A stretch of 64,000 nt of DNA from assembly GCA_030142905.1 (NCBI GenBank), contig JASJOG010000275.1:1-64000 (forward strand). Reading direction: 5' to 3'. The DNA is from Heliopora coerulea. Taxonomy: Eukaryota; Cnidaria; Anthozoa; Scleralcyonacea; Helioporidae. This document shows positions 23,901 to 39,767 of this stretch, one piece after another (position 1 is the first letter of the stretch; every line of letters starts with the position of its first letter). A model generated the notes under the pieces. It made no database searches. It had not been told where the DNA came from and worked only from the letters and a program-made list of their open reading frames with translations. A program made the translations under genes and the position numbers.

Positions 23901-25764
23901 GAACTCGCCGGGGATAGTTAAGGCTTTTCTGGGGCATTTGAAAGTAATAAACGACGAAGATCTCATTCAAGTCTCCGCGAGCGTTTTGCGGAATCTATCG
24001 TGCAAAGCCGACGAGAGGAGCAAAACTGTTTTCCAAGAATGCAACGTTGTCGCTGCGCTGATGACTGCGGCACAAAAGGTCAGCGACGAGTCAGCCCTGC
24101 GCACGATCTTGTACGCCGTGTGGAATCTCTCGGCTCACAGCTCGGAAAACAAGACCCAGATCTGCGAGACGCCTGGAGCGCTTGCCTTCCTCGTCAAAAT
24201 GCTCGTCTACAAGAACGTGAACAACTCGCTGTCCGTGGTCGAGAGCAGTGGAGGCATTCTTCGAAACCTATCTTCGCATGTTGCCGTCAAGCCGGAATAT
24301 CGTACGATCTTGCGCGAGGACGAGTGCTTCCAGAAATTGCTGGTGCATCTGCGTTCGCCGAGTTTGCGCGTGGTGAGCAACGCCTGTGGCACGCTTTGGA
24401 ATCTCTCGGCGCGGTGCCAAGAGGACCAAGAACTACTGTGGAAGTTAGGCGCCGTTTCGTTGCTTAAGCCACTCGTTTCTTCAAAAAACAAGTCGATTGC
24501 AAAGGGAGCTGGGGCTGCTATTAAGAACCTCCATAACTACAAGTCGTCCACGGCCATGAGCCCATCGCAATCCCAGAATTTGTCGTCGAACTCTCGGAAA
24601 CACAATGGCGTGGGTCCAAACACTGGCTCTCCGTCACAGACTCGTGCCAAAGAAAACCGGCTCGGACGAAGTTGCTCGCGCTCACGTGATATACAGTCGT
24701 TGGACAGTATTACAGGGAGTACCGACGACATGGCGAAGGAAAGCGGCCGAAGGACAGTGAAGCTGAAGGACAAGTCGATTTCGGGACAACGAAATGGCGA
24801 CGCTGAGCCGACGTCAGACCGAGTGAAAAACGTCAGGTGGGTCGACGACAGGACCAGTGGAAAACGCGCGGGAAAAGACCCGATCCGGAAAGTGACTGGG
24901 AACGAGATTAAACGTGCAGAAGGTTCGCCAGACGAGCAACAGTTGTTCACGTCTGGTGGTGATTCGCGTGTGCCTACGTCTAAAGACCTGGGAGCGAGAG
25001 AAGATATTAGTAACCTCACGACTGCGGTTGCGCAGACAAGCCTTGGGGAGAAAAACCGCGGAAGCAGAAAAAGCGATCGATTGTACTCGCCAAAGACCAA
25101 AAAGAAATCCAGCTGGAAGAACAAGAAACACGCTCCCGAGCCAGGTAACACTGACATAAATCTCTTGATATCCTTGCAAGACTCCGAACCACATAAACCT
25201 ACGAATGCTTCAACTACCAAACAAGGCTCAGCAAATCTTCGACGGAAAGTTTACTCCGATTCTCAACGTCTGGACGGCACCGAGAAGGCTTCGAGCAGGT
25301 GTGGCGGGAAGCAGATCTCGGTCAAGACGGAAGAGGATAACCTGGGTCGTGAGGAACACGAGAATCGTGGTGATACGGTTATGGATCATTCCGAAGAAAC
25401 AGAGGTACCCCAAAGTGAGACTTCGGAAGAGGATGGCTTGAGAAGCTCAGCGACGTCCAGCAAAAGTAACGTCAAAAATGCCAGGGTTAAGACCATGGAC
25501 GATAATAGTGAGGAAAAGGCGCTGGTTTTAAGTAAAAAAATGGGGAATCTTTCCATTCAGAGATGTCAGTGCCCTGAAGAGACTGAAGTTTGGATTAAAA
25601 GAACCAAACGTTGTGACCGCTGTCAAAGACGAAGAGTATCGCACTCCTCCGAGTCGACTAGTGGTTCTGGACGAAGTTCGTACGAGTCTCTCTCTTCCTC
25701 GAATCGGCAGTTGAATCGGAAAGAGCTGGGAACGAACGGACCTGGGTACGTAACAACAATATGA
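11998..25764 (+). CDS. APC: APC-like (adenomatous polyposis coli) armadillo-repeat protein
   Basis: Exons that join in frame: 11998-12025, 15505-15556, 15914-15998, 16593-16811, 18351-18425, 18832-18960, 19494-19625, 19848-19931, 20351-20473, 21145-21246 and 22132-25764 (stop at 25762). They encode about 1553 residues. APC scaffolds the beta-catenin destruction complex and binds cytoskeletal partners. The ARM domain in the last exon is diagnostic (VSASVLRNLSCKADERSK, ILYAVWNLSAHSSENK, SNACGTLWNLSARCQEDQEL). The small exons are acidic and Ser/Pro-rich, and from 16593 on all are phase 0. The predicted start (MENGNHDSE) gives correct phase into exon 2, but I see no N-terminal oligomerisation coiled coil, so more upstream exons are possible. 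After ARM only about 405 residues remain, basic and Ser-rich, with no 20-residue beta-catenin repeats and no SAMP motif recognised. The last residues are YVTTI. Confidence 0.87.
12631..12696 (+). other. possible alternative or decayed APC exon
   Basis: After a TTATCAATAG acceptor-like site the frame reads ALSETANELNVERLASL, which resembles the real exon at 15505 (SNINELDVRETP). It could be a duplicated or alternative exon, or a chance match; a donor is only weakly suggested near 12697. Confidence 0.25.
13671..14647. mobile_element. non-autonomous pogo/Tigger-like DNA transposon
   Basis: Terminal inverted repeats begin CAGTAGAACCTGAG and end CTCAGGTTCTACTG, both followed inward by a GCGACCACC-type block, and the element is flanked by TA on each side (13669-13670 and 14648-14649). 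The 977-bp interior has no transposase ORF. It lies in the first APC intron. Confidence 0.82.
16334..16440 (+). repeat. degraded Penelope-type end in APC intron
   Basis: CTGACAATAGACCTTTACTC then GAAACATTGG, followed by TTTGAGATCAG and a CTGTCTACACAG-type end. It is the same family as 18562-18665 and the minus-strand copy near 53280-53354. The hammerhead core is broken (CUGACAA). Confidence 0.6.
17803..17903. repeat. palindromic foldback element (family shared with 53150-53247)
   Basis: Arms ATTTAAAAAACTCG...GTGCTTTATCGGGAT and their complement meet at AAAACACGAGGCTATCGCCT. A diverged copy sits at 53150-53247 inside another gene. Probably a small MITE-like element; family not known to me. 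Confidence 0.8.
18562..18665 (+). repeat. degraded Penelope-type end in APC intron
   Basis: GTGACGAAGAGCCTTTGCTC then GAAATGTTGG, TTTGAGATCAGTCACGGCTG and an ACTGTCTACACAG end. One core base differs from CUGANGA. Confidence 0.6.
19208..19290 (-). repeat. tRNA-derived SINE-like fragment
   Basis: On the minus strand: TCAGTAGCTCAGAGCACC (A-box-like) and, about 35 bp on, TTGGTTTCGATTGCC (B-box-like), ending in CCGGCTGGGGT. The arms do not form a clean tRNA. It lies in an APC intron. Confidence 0.42.
21875..22054. promoter_or_regulatory. three TGACGTCA (CRE-type) palindromes
   Basis: Exact TGACGTCA at 21875, 21966 and 22047 in the last APC intron. Related sequence with another TGACGTCA occurs near 39937, so the sites may come with a dispersed repeat rather than act as an enhancer. 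Confidence 0.35.
22132..25764 (+). CDS. APC: APC large terminal exon: Pro/Ser-rich region, ARM domain, basic tail
   Basis: Starts after a CTTAACAG acceptor in phase 0. Roughly the first 395 codons are Pro/Ser/Asn-rich and disordered-looking (PHRRITPPEQSADYYNVRK, PTQTFRPSNPDPKGYYGMP). About 23317-24540 encode the armadillo repeats. From there to 25764 the protein is Ser/Lys/Arg-rich with one Cys cluster (RCQCPEETEVWIKRTKRCDR). A good donor-like GG|GTACGT at 25745 lies just before the stop, so the final VTTI could be intronic read-through and further exons could exist downstream. GC content is clearly higher than in the flanking introns, which supports coding. Confidence 0.9.
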   Translation, partial: EYENERVGNNEPTSDGPHVPGSSAAFPELTGAASGQSAGEHLPGPGLLSPNTDIPLAQKNRLAEELRPEPKSPNISARAKSSSVDQSNSGISFTGNPQMPSTRPHRRITPPEQSADYYNVRKVTPPSASLKCSQQPAYDDQYHKPTPPTSFPSNNLYGPRTQSSRSSNPLLTVNRPNAPTQTFRPSNPDPKGYYGMPVNPAQFAPNAVTVRPNRAPNRTPPVLSDPSYSQNPRTLPTQGSAAYGGGIPRASLGDTPRMMSPRQARNRYEATYYNQPGKWPYQMMPGNHPKKLPDNPPVFPTGFVPPPRMATAHYAAYPSRANFSPHGQRSILPSDMRHYPDLPDGNLIPEDDSSPVMSTRCVSQSSIAAHCCTPHPDGLETASVMSFASGASTHQDLDSKVDQLRNLLSVIDSQDAKEIAQTLFSLSNSKENCQAMRQSGCIPLLVKLQHKEKSKDSRVGHYIRMRAAHTMRNIITAGAEDRRGRRELRVLRLLEIVRGYCVEMRFRKISNKEKNVEQSLAAIMKLSFEEEHRAALGELGGVEAIGEFLQVRYATKEQDSDSPGSSLLKYASMTLTNMTFGNTRNKALLGNSPGIVKAFLGHLKVINDEDLIQVSASVLRNLSCKADERSKTVFQECNVVAALMTAAQKVSDESALRTILYAVWNLSAHSSENKTQICETPGALAFLVKMLVYKNVNNSLSVVESSGGILRNLSSHVAVKPEYRTILREDECFQKLLVHLRSPSLRVVSNACGTLWNLSARCQEDQELLWKLGAVSLLKPLVSSKNKSIAKGAGAAIKNLHNYKSSTAMSPSQSQNLSSNSRKHNGVGPNTGSPSQTRAKENRLGRSCSRSRDIQSLDSITGSTDDMAKESGRRTVKLKDKSISGQRNGDAEPTSDRVKNVRWVDDRTSGKRAGKDPIRKVTGNEIKRAEGSPDEQQLFTSGGDSRVPTSKDLGAREDISNLTTAVAQTSLGEKNRGSRKSDRLYSPKTKKKSSWKNKKHAPEPGNTDINLLISLQDSEPHKPTNASTTKQGSANLRRKVYSDSQRLDGTEKASSRCGGKQISVKTEEDNLGREEHENRGDTVMDHSEETEVPQSETSEEDGLRSSATSSKSNVKNARVKTMDDNSEEKALVLSKKMGNLSIQRCQCPEETEVWIKRTKRCDRCQRRRVSHSSESTSGSGRSSYESLSSSNRQLNRKELGTNGPGYVTTI

Positions 25765-26160
25765 GTGCTTTCTATGGAGAACTAGGGTTTCTTTTGTCTT
25801 CTGAGAAACACGAGAGGTAGTGATCACAGTGTAACTTGTGACGAGCTGTGAGACAATTCAAATCGCCAATTGAGCTTATGAGCTTCTAGTGGGAGCTTAA
25901 TGTCGTAATGTAAGATTTTTATTGTTTGGGAGCAAGCTTGTTTGCAAGCTTAGGGAAAAATAATTGTACCATTAGTATAATTTATTTGAATATAAACGTG
26001 ACCACGACATGAAAAAGTCGTAGTTGTGAAATGTGCGTGACAACATGGAAGAGATTCTTCCGCCGCGTCAAGTTCGTTTCAAGCCTCTTTCGGAAAGCAT
26101 GTGTCCGCGTTACGACGACACTCGCATGCTGTTCTTCTCCTTAGTAAATAAAATTGACCG
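25765..26160 (+). other. APC: APC 3' UTR
   Basis: Follows the stop codon directly. The first AATAAA signal is at 26147-26152, so a transcript end near 26170 is plausible. Confidence 0.5.
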
Positions 26161-27839
26161 TTAAGAGCGCGGTTCCTCCTTACAATTTGCTCACGAATGT
26201 TAAATACGTCGTGAAAACTCTTTCGACTAAATCGTATACATCAAAACGAATAATCATCTGCGACAATTTTACAGTGTAGATCAACTTTTATACAACTTCC
26301 TTCCCATTATTCCATGCTAATCTTTCTGGCGTATGCGTTTATCTTGCAAAACCACAATTCCTCAGTACCATTCGTTCCCGTATGTTCCGATGCGTTCTGA
26401 CCTCTCTTGTGACAAAAAATTTTTTTTATTGAAACTACTTCTGTAAACAAGACGGAAAGATAACGTCGCAAGATTTGCTATCAGTTTTACTGCCAGATCA
26501 ATATTTGAGAGAGTCCATGAATCTGGCACGCTATTGCCTGATAGTCGCTAAAGGTAGCCAAATATACTGGGAAAAATTTTTCAGTAACGAAGCGGTCGTC
26601 TGGTTCCCGTGTAAAATTATACAACTATCGCTTTTCGCTGCTCTTGAAATTTCTGAAGAACGAGCCATAACAAAGTTCGTTAACAAGCGTAAACAGGAAC
26701 GAATTAGAGAAATCAACTATTTTGCATTTTAACTTGATTATTCTGACCAGCACTTTACTTCTTGTAGTTTCTTTGTTCTTTTGCTTCATCTGGGCCGTGA
26801 TTTTTGGCCCTACTTGCGAACATAGACATGAGACAGCGTGTTCCCAGCGGCGAAGTAGTGAAATCGCTCTCTTAAGTTTCGCAGTCACAGAGAAGTATTT
26901 GGTTGACTTGTAGCCACAATTGTAGCTGACCAAATTATTATAAAGTAGCTTTAATCTTCGCTAGCAACAAAATATTTGAAGTCAGGCCTTCTTGTTTATG
27001 TTAAATTTGTAGTTAAATTCCTTTCAAAACTTTAATAGCTTTCCATCCCTGCTAACTCTCTTCCGTTCCAACCATTAACTCTTTTGAAGCGGGAGCTCCC
27101 TCTTTGACAAGTAAAATCATCTGGCGTTAGCCAGAGTAGAATAATGGAAGTCTAACGCCGCCAGGAAAGAGTTAAAGCATGAACTGAGCTGAAACTTCAC
27201 AAGCTCGTATTCCACAATTTGTTTAGTGGGCTGTCTATTGAGTGAGCTAGAGATGGACCCTCCACTTAAAGCGACAGCCCATGAATCTCATTCTTCATCG
27301 AATTCAACCTACAAAGAAAAAGGTCAGATGTAACAGGAACTTACGTTGAACCCAAACTCTTTTTATAGGAATCCATGACAAATGTAATATCGTCGGTTAA
27401 TTTTCCGGTACGGAAAGTTGTGTAAAATTTTACGACTTTATTTGGACAACATCTCAACTTACACAAAAAAAGAATAAAAGTAATCAAAATATAATGATAA
27501 TGAGACGTCTAGAAACGCATGTCACGAACGGGACCATTCAAGGTGACTGCTGCGACTTAAGAATTTAGTTTATGCAGCTTTAAGTAAAAATTAAGAAAGA
27601 GGGAAGTTCAGTTAACTAATCATATGCGCAAAGTATAGAATGGAAAATGCTCAGACTTCATGAATGAGCTATTTACCACTTGGTAAAATGAAAAGAACAA
27701 GAAAGGGCAGAAAAAGAAAATCTAAGTTAGATGACCTCAGAGCTGGAAGAAACTTTGAAGAGTTAAAAAGAATGGTACAGGGTAGAGATGGCTATCCGAT
27801 CCACAAATCCACGAAAGAACCTGCTGAAGAAAAGAACTC
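26161..27839. other. intergenic stretch between APC and Rab11
   Basis: No gene supported. One short repeat of the CTGGCRTTAGCCAG family lies at 27075-27175. ORFs here are short and look random. Confidence 0.45.
27075..27175. repeat. about 100-bp dispersed repeat with TTAACTCTTT ends and CTGGCGTTAGCCAG core
   Basis: Begins TTAACTCTTTTG and ends AAAGAGTTAA, with GACAAGTAAAATCATCTGGC and TTAGCCAGAGTA inside. Partial relatives lie at about 4483-4522, 16203-16240, 17010-17056 and 47828-47890. The palindromic ends and core suggest a small MITE; no family name is offered. Confidence 0.6.
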
Positions 27840-27842
27840 TTA

Positions 27843-28023
27843 AGCCTGGTTTCCATTAAATCGCAAGAATCGTAAAAATCGTGTCGTAGCAGTCGTCGCG
27901 ACCCTTGCGATTTAATGGAAACGTGAATCGAAGTGACTCTTGCGACTCGAGCGACTAATCGCAAATATAGGATTATTGCGATTTTTGCGATTGCGATTCT
28001 TGCGATTTAATGGAAACCAGGCT
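27843..28023. mobile_element. PIF/Harbinger-like MITE with TTA target duplication
   Basis: Inverted ends AGCCTGGTTTCCATTAAATC at both termini (about 30 bp matching) with TTA directly on each side (27840-27842, 28024-28026). The interior repeats GCGATT/TTGCGA words. Length of 181 bp and TWA target fit PIF/Harbinger derivatives. Confidence 0.8.
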
Positions 28024-28177
28024 TTACGCGTCCGTGTGGTAAAACACGAAACTTCATGTAATTACGACATGAATTTAATGCTATGTTTTATAAGTAAATA
28101 GACATTCTCTCGCCGATGAAATTGCTCTAATTGGAGCTTTTGGCTGTCGGACTACTTCCTTCAACAAGAGAATATAA

Positions 28178-28380
28178 CCCCGTTTACACCAACATTTTAG
28201 GCAAGGGAAGGCTCATTAGCCGTGCCGAGACCTACATACAGAGGTGCTCGGCACGGTTAAATTTTAAGAAGTCCGCACCCGTTACCACTGAAAATCACCC
28301 GTGCCTTGACGAAAAATAGCGGCACCCATGCCAAAATTTTAGCCGTGCTGTGCCCAAAATGTTAACAGTGTAAACGGAGT
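28178..28380. mobile_element. short TIR element (MITE), family unknown
   Basis: Starts CCCCGTTTACACCAACATTT and ends with the imperfect complement AAAATGTTAACAGTGTAAAC followed by GG. Inner blocks (GCCGTGC / GCACGGC) are also inverted. It has no ORF. Confidence 0.65.
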
Positions 28381-28399
28381 TTAAGTTGTTAAGTTATGT

Positions 28400-28676
28400 C
28401 TATGTCTGACCGTGTGTCCTATATATTTCGTAATAAAAGAATTATCGATATAGATACAGTTCACTGCAGCTCCTGCACCAACAAATATTTAAATATGTAG
28501 ATTTTATGCATAAGTAGTTTATTGTAAATATCTAATTAGAACATTTATTTAAATTTGGATTATTGACATCTTTGAATTTGATATTTTGATATAATAATTC
28601 CACAAGACAAATCATGTAATTCAGCCAGTTGGCTGCGAGATGATTTTATTAAACGGTTTATCTATCTATCTATGTA
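28400..28676 (+). mobile_element. LINE 3'-end fragment with (TATC)n tail
   Basis: Ends in TTCAGCCAGTTGGCTGCGAG, TTTTATTAAACG and a (TATC)n tail, the form of CR1/L2-type 3' ends. No coding sequence remains. Confidence 0.45.
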
Positions 28677-29207
28677 ATAGATGCTATTTGCCGTGGATGA
28701 TCTCCCTGACATTCTTGTCCAAGCTCTAGTCAATCGATATTTAAAAAAAAAAAAAAAAGAACCAAAGGTGGACAACTGACGGTTAAAAAAGGTTTAAAAC
28801 CGTTTTGGTCTTAAGACCTTCTTCCAATATTTATACTTCATCTACAATAAGTTTTTTATAAAATTATAAAACCGGAGCAAATTTAACTGTAATTTATCCT
28901 ATTTTTTTGAATGAAATTCATGCCTCTTATTTAAGAGAAATGGTGAACAGCTGCGCTTTCCAATAATCTTGAAAATTTTTGTTCAATAAATTCACTCGTT
29001 AATCCTCTTTGAAAATAACCACGTCCCTGTGAAGTAAACAAACCATCAAAAACCTACGCATAGGCTACGTCAGTATTCAACCCAATATAAGAATGAAACC
29101 CAAGATTTCGAAGAAATGCATGATGTAAAATGGTTGCATTTGTATTTTCATGGTCGACATTGGTTCCTATGTTTTAAATAAAAGGAAAACGAAGATCGGA
29201 AAGCGAA

Positions 29208-29340
29208 AGAGGAAATGCTTTCATTATCAACCAATGACAACCTCTCTGAGAAAAGTAAAAATCCAAGACTTCAAATGTCGTATGTCTACTTCCTTGTCTA
29301 AAATTAACATACATAGAGAAACCTGTGTCGACTAAATATG
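29208..29340. repeat. segment repeated inside the Rab11 intron (copy A)
   Basis: Shares TGCTTTCATTATCAACCAAT and, after an extra block of about 50 bp, CATACATAGAGAAACCTG and TCGACTAAATATGCTGG with 33449-33535. Confidence 0.75.
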
Positions 29341-29788
29341 CTGGGAAGAAAGGCTTTCTTACAGGGAATTTACGCTAGTTAAATCGTGAGTGGAAATATG
29401 CCTTCCGACAAACTGCAGGCTTTTGGGACTCTATAACGGTCAGTCGAGTTGATTCGCTCCCAAAACGTCAAGAATATACTGTGAAAGACATCCAGAAAAT
29501 GTGCCTATGCGTGTTCCAAAGCTCAAAGGAGTGACGTAACCGAAAGGGAATGCGGTCACGTGATTGTTCAGTTTTGGGTTCGGCTCCGGCGGCCATTTTC
29601 TGTGTCCGTCTTGAATTTACGGCGAAGCTGATACAATCCGTCTCCATCATCACTCTATGCTGCTGTTACAGTAAATTTTTCAAGCTGTAGATAGAAAAGG
29701 ATTCCCAGCACGCCATAAGGGATAGAGAGAGTGTTGTACTGATCAAATCTTGGGAATTTTATTGTTTCGACAAAATACTTACGGGAAA

Positions 29789-35671
<5,883 letters not shown>

Positions 35672-37741
35672 CGGAGCTGAAATTCCTGGAAATCGTCGGA
35701 AACATCTCACCAGCTAATTTGCAATTTCATTGATATTCATACTGAACCGAAGATCTGTCTTGGCATTGGGGGGGGGGGGGTCCCCTCGAGTCGCCACTTG
35801 TGCCGTACGGGGTTAAGTTCTGGTTTATAGATTAATTCATAGCCGAGCGAAGAATGAGGAGATCGAAGTAATGGAAAAAAAAAATAAGTATAAATACTAA
35901 ATCCTCTAAATTTGTTCATTCCAACTAATTGCTTGTGATAACGTAAGAAATTTGATTCGTGTTGTTATTCGGTTTACTATTCAATGTTAATATCATATAA
36001 ATGTCGCTGGTTTGTACAGTGGTACTTTTGAACCGCGGTTTTTGCCTCCAAGTTGCCAATCGCAAGACTTTTGATGCTGCAACTACGTTTCTGTTCTTTG
36101 GGGAAAGCACATTGAGGAGCGATTGGCGACGGGAGTTTGTAGTGGCTTGCTGTTTCTACAGCAGCCGTGCGCAACCTTCCGGTTTTGCTAGCTTAGAATA
36201 CGAGTTTATGTCGTAATAACCTCAGTAAAGCCTCGTGTTCCGAGTTAAGCTAATTGAGGTGCAAACGTCATTCTTGGAAAAGTTCCATTCTGACCTTTGT
36301 TACAGATAAAAGTTTCTAATTCTTAGTACAGAAAAGATTTTTTTATTTTTTGCAACTACAAGTGTCCGCGGGCCGCATAAACGACTGTCGCGGGCGACAC
36401 TTGGCCCCCCGCCACAGTAAGCCCGCGAGACTCACTTGGCCCGCGAGTTGCAGGTTTCGCTCCTGTGTTCTGGAGAGACGCTTGTGTCGAAATATGTTGT
36501 CTTTGCTATGGCTCAAACGCACCGGAGCAGGCCGAAAGGGAGCATGGGAATCGTTTCTGTTCTCAGCGAAGGTAAAGAGTTTGGTTGGCGTCCTGTTAAT
36601 GCAAGGCGAATGTTTGAGCAAAGTTGTGCCGCATTGGCCATCATTGTGGTTTCGCAGTTTTTGAAGAGGAGCTTCATGAGCCAAGACCTGTTGCCGCTCA
36701 TCCGTTGTTTTGAAGAAAATGTACGACTTCGTAAAGTCTGATGCTCTGGCCTACCAGTAGAGCCAGCTGGCAGCTGGTGAAACTGCTCGGAAGCCTTTCC
36801 GGGTGTGACCTCTTCTCTTCCCAAGCAAATCCAACATGGCGGCAATTTCTCACTGCTAATCAGGTGATCGATTTTAGTCAGCGATGCCTGACCCTTATTT
36901 TCGAATTTGGCCGTTTCGTTAGATTTTATTGTCCACCTAATTACGTTACAGAGTGACGAGGTTGTAGGTAGCATTGACCGTTAAACTCGACTAATGTCTC
37001 CTTACCCAACATTGGATTAAACGGCAATGGTTCGGCGAGATTTTCGTTCGCCGAAATTTTAAGGATTTTTTTTTGTGTGTGTTGCTTTTGGTTTCTGCCC
37101 CGTGGATGAACCTAATGATCAAGGTTTTCGACGTTTCGCCATCGGCTGCTTATTGTCGAAGAGACAATGCTCTGTAGTTGTACTTGTTTACATTCTTGTA
37201 GTACTAACTTACATACACATCAAGGTAGATGTGTTATCCAGTAGACATTAGACTAGACAAGTAGAGAACATGGCGGGTTGACTCATGAGTACTTCCGGGT
37301 CGTGTCGATGACTCGGTATGTCTCAAAGTTGTCGTGTTGAGCCCACGTCTATGGGGCAGGACCTAAAGATACGAACATTAGTTATCTTTCGTTATAGTCT
37401 AGTCTACTTGCACCACTGCAGACAAAATCTTAAGATAGTTTAACTCTCCATTAGTACAGTCTTTTGCATTTCTCTTACTACCCACTGCTGTCGAGATTTC
37501 TCTTTTATCAACTTCTAAGCCTGTTCTTCCAGTTTCTTCATTCCTGCGCCAATTACTTTACTTTTTATTAATTTTAAAAAGGATGAGATCTTTACTTACA
37601 GTGGTATTATCAACAATGGTCCTTGTTAAATTATGAATAAATTAATATGTTAGAATATATAAATATTAAACTCGGTAGAATGCTTACAACTAATATCGAA
37701 TCTATCAACATTTGTTAAAACGAGTTACAATTACGTAGGAC
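35672..37741. other. intergenic stretch without a confident gene
   Basis: A GC-richer block at 36350-36980 carries overlapping ORFs on both strands (up to 153 codons), none recognised. It could be a CpG-rich promoter, an unrecognised exon cluster or a repeat. Near 37117-37165 the minus strand has a GATGGCGAAACGTCG string of degraded Penelope/hammerhead type. Confidence 0.35.
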
Positions 37742-39767
37742 AAACTGTTCACAATTGTTGCATGAAAGATCCTCTTGAATAAACTTAAAACAGAAGAGTT
37801 GGCAAGATTACAAATTCGTTAGAAACAAAGTTAATGAAAACATCAAATCATCAAAAATACAATATTATAACTCGTACTTTAAAGAGAATTACAAGAATAT
37901 TAAGCAAGCGTGGAAAGGAGTCAATGAAATACTAGGTAAAAAGCCGAAATCAACGTTTATTAACAACATTAAGCACGAAAATAAGAATTGTATCTCATCA
38001 GAAGAGATAAGTAACGCTCTGAATTTACACTTTACAGAAATTGGACCAAAATTAGTTTCTCGATTACCACCTCCTAGAAGAGATTTCACTGAATATATAA
38101 AGCCCACTGAACATTCTTTTAGTATAAATCAAATAACATGATGAATTGAATAAATTAATAAGCGCTCTACCACTAAATAAAGCATGCGGTCTTGATGGAA
38201 TATCTACTAGATTATTGAAAGATGCGGCTCCTGTAATAGTTCCTTCATTAACTTTTATAATCAATCTCTCAATCAGGACTGGGATTTTTCCAGACGATTG
38301 GAAGGTTGCTAAGGTTACACCCATATATAAAGAAGGAGAAAAAACTAACCCGGATAATTATCGACCAATATCTGTTTTACCAGTTGTCACTAAACTTATA
38401 GAACGAGTTATTTTTTATCAGTTTTACAGTTATTTGACGGAGCACAATTTATTATCAGAAACACAATCTGGATTTAGACCTAAACATTCCACTTTGACTA
38501 CACTATTAGATTCCACAAATGAGTGGTATTTAAACATAGACAAAGGCCTATTAAATGGGGTTATGTTTTTGGATCTAAAAAAAGCTTTTGACACCATGGA
38601 TCATCAAATTATGTTAAAAAAATTAGAATTATATGGTGTCTGTAAATCAAGTCTAAAGTGGTTCACATCCTACTTAAAAGAACGTAAGAAATGGTGCCCT
38701 GTCGACTGGCTGTACAATAAGATGTGGGATTCCACAAGGTTCTATTCTTGGACCGTTACTTTTTGTAGTTTATATAAATGACTTACCAAATTGTGATCTT
38801 TTCTCTAAAGTACGAATGTATGCGGATGACACTAGTCTTACGGTAGCTAGTGACAATGCAAATATACTTGAATGGCAAATGAACCATGATATATGCGAAG
38901 TAAATACATGGTTAAAGTCTAACAAACTAAATCTGAATATCACAAAAACAAAATGCATGATAATAGCAAGTCGTCATCGAATAAGGAGTCTTGGACATCA
39001 GTTCAGGATTGAAGTGTGCAATCAACCATTAAAAAGAGAGAAAGTATACAAATATCTCGGACTTGAAATAGATGAATCCATCATATGGAAAGATCACATA
39101 AACAAAATTTCTAAAAAGATATCTCGGGCAATAGGTGCATTAAAACGAGTCAGACACCTTGTACCCTTTGAAATGTTACTTACTATGTATAATTCACTTG
39201 CACTGCCGTATTTTGACTACTGCAGTGCAGTATGGGGAAACTGTAATAAAGAACTGTCTGATAAACTCCAAAAACTACAAACTAGGACTGCTAGAGTGGT
39301 TACTTTTTCGAACTATAATAGGCATTCATCGGAATTATTGAATGAGCTTAATTGGGAAAATTTAAAAACTAGACGTTATAAGCAACTAGCTGTGATAATG
39401 TATAAAACCGTTTACAGAAGCACATCAAATTATTTAACTGGAATTTTTCAAAATGCCAACTCAGTACATTTGTATGATCTACGACATTCGGATGTTAATA
39501 TTTATGTGCCAAGGCCAAATACTGAAGCTGGAAAGAACAGCTTTCATTATAAAGGGGCGGTACTCTGGAATGGTCTACCATATAATATAAAAAGTCAACT
39601 TAGTTTGAGATCATTTAAAGAACTTTTATAGTAAATTTATAAATGTAATGTAGTTTGTGTATAGTCATTGTATTTACATTTAATATAGCACACGGCTCAC
39701 TGGAAGAACATTTCGAAATGAAGTGATCTCGTGTTTAAATAAAGATCAAACAAACAAACAAACAAAT
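37742..39767 (+). mobile_element. 5'-truncated LINE, copy 2 (same family as 6635-8058)
   Basis: Starts in the linker between endonuclease and reverse transcriptase (WQDYKFVRNKVNENI, LNLHFTEIGPKLVSR), and continues through reverse transcriptase to a 3' UTR sharing CACGGCTCACTGGAAGA with copy 1, AATAAA, and an (ACAA)n tail near 39750-39767. It has at least three frameshifts, so it is older than copy 1. Confidence 0.9.
38146..39631 (+). pseudogene. LINE reverse transcriptase, frameshifted
   Basis: Two open blocks, 38146-38781 and 38816-39631, with a frame change near 38690-38700. Motifs: KACGLDGISTRLLKDAAPVI, VTPIYKEGE...NYRPISVLPV, LSETQSGFRPKHST, FLDLKKAFDTMDHQ, GIPQGSILGPLLF (other frame), then MYADDTSLT, and the C-terminal EAGKNSFHYKGAVLWNGLP block. 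An upstream stop at 38139 also separates the linker. The frame breaks make it non-functional. Confidence 0.92.

Noticed and set aside
24537..25220. 227-codon minus-strand ORF inside the APC exon
   Set aside because: Shadow of the GC-richer APC coding frame; no family resemblance.
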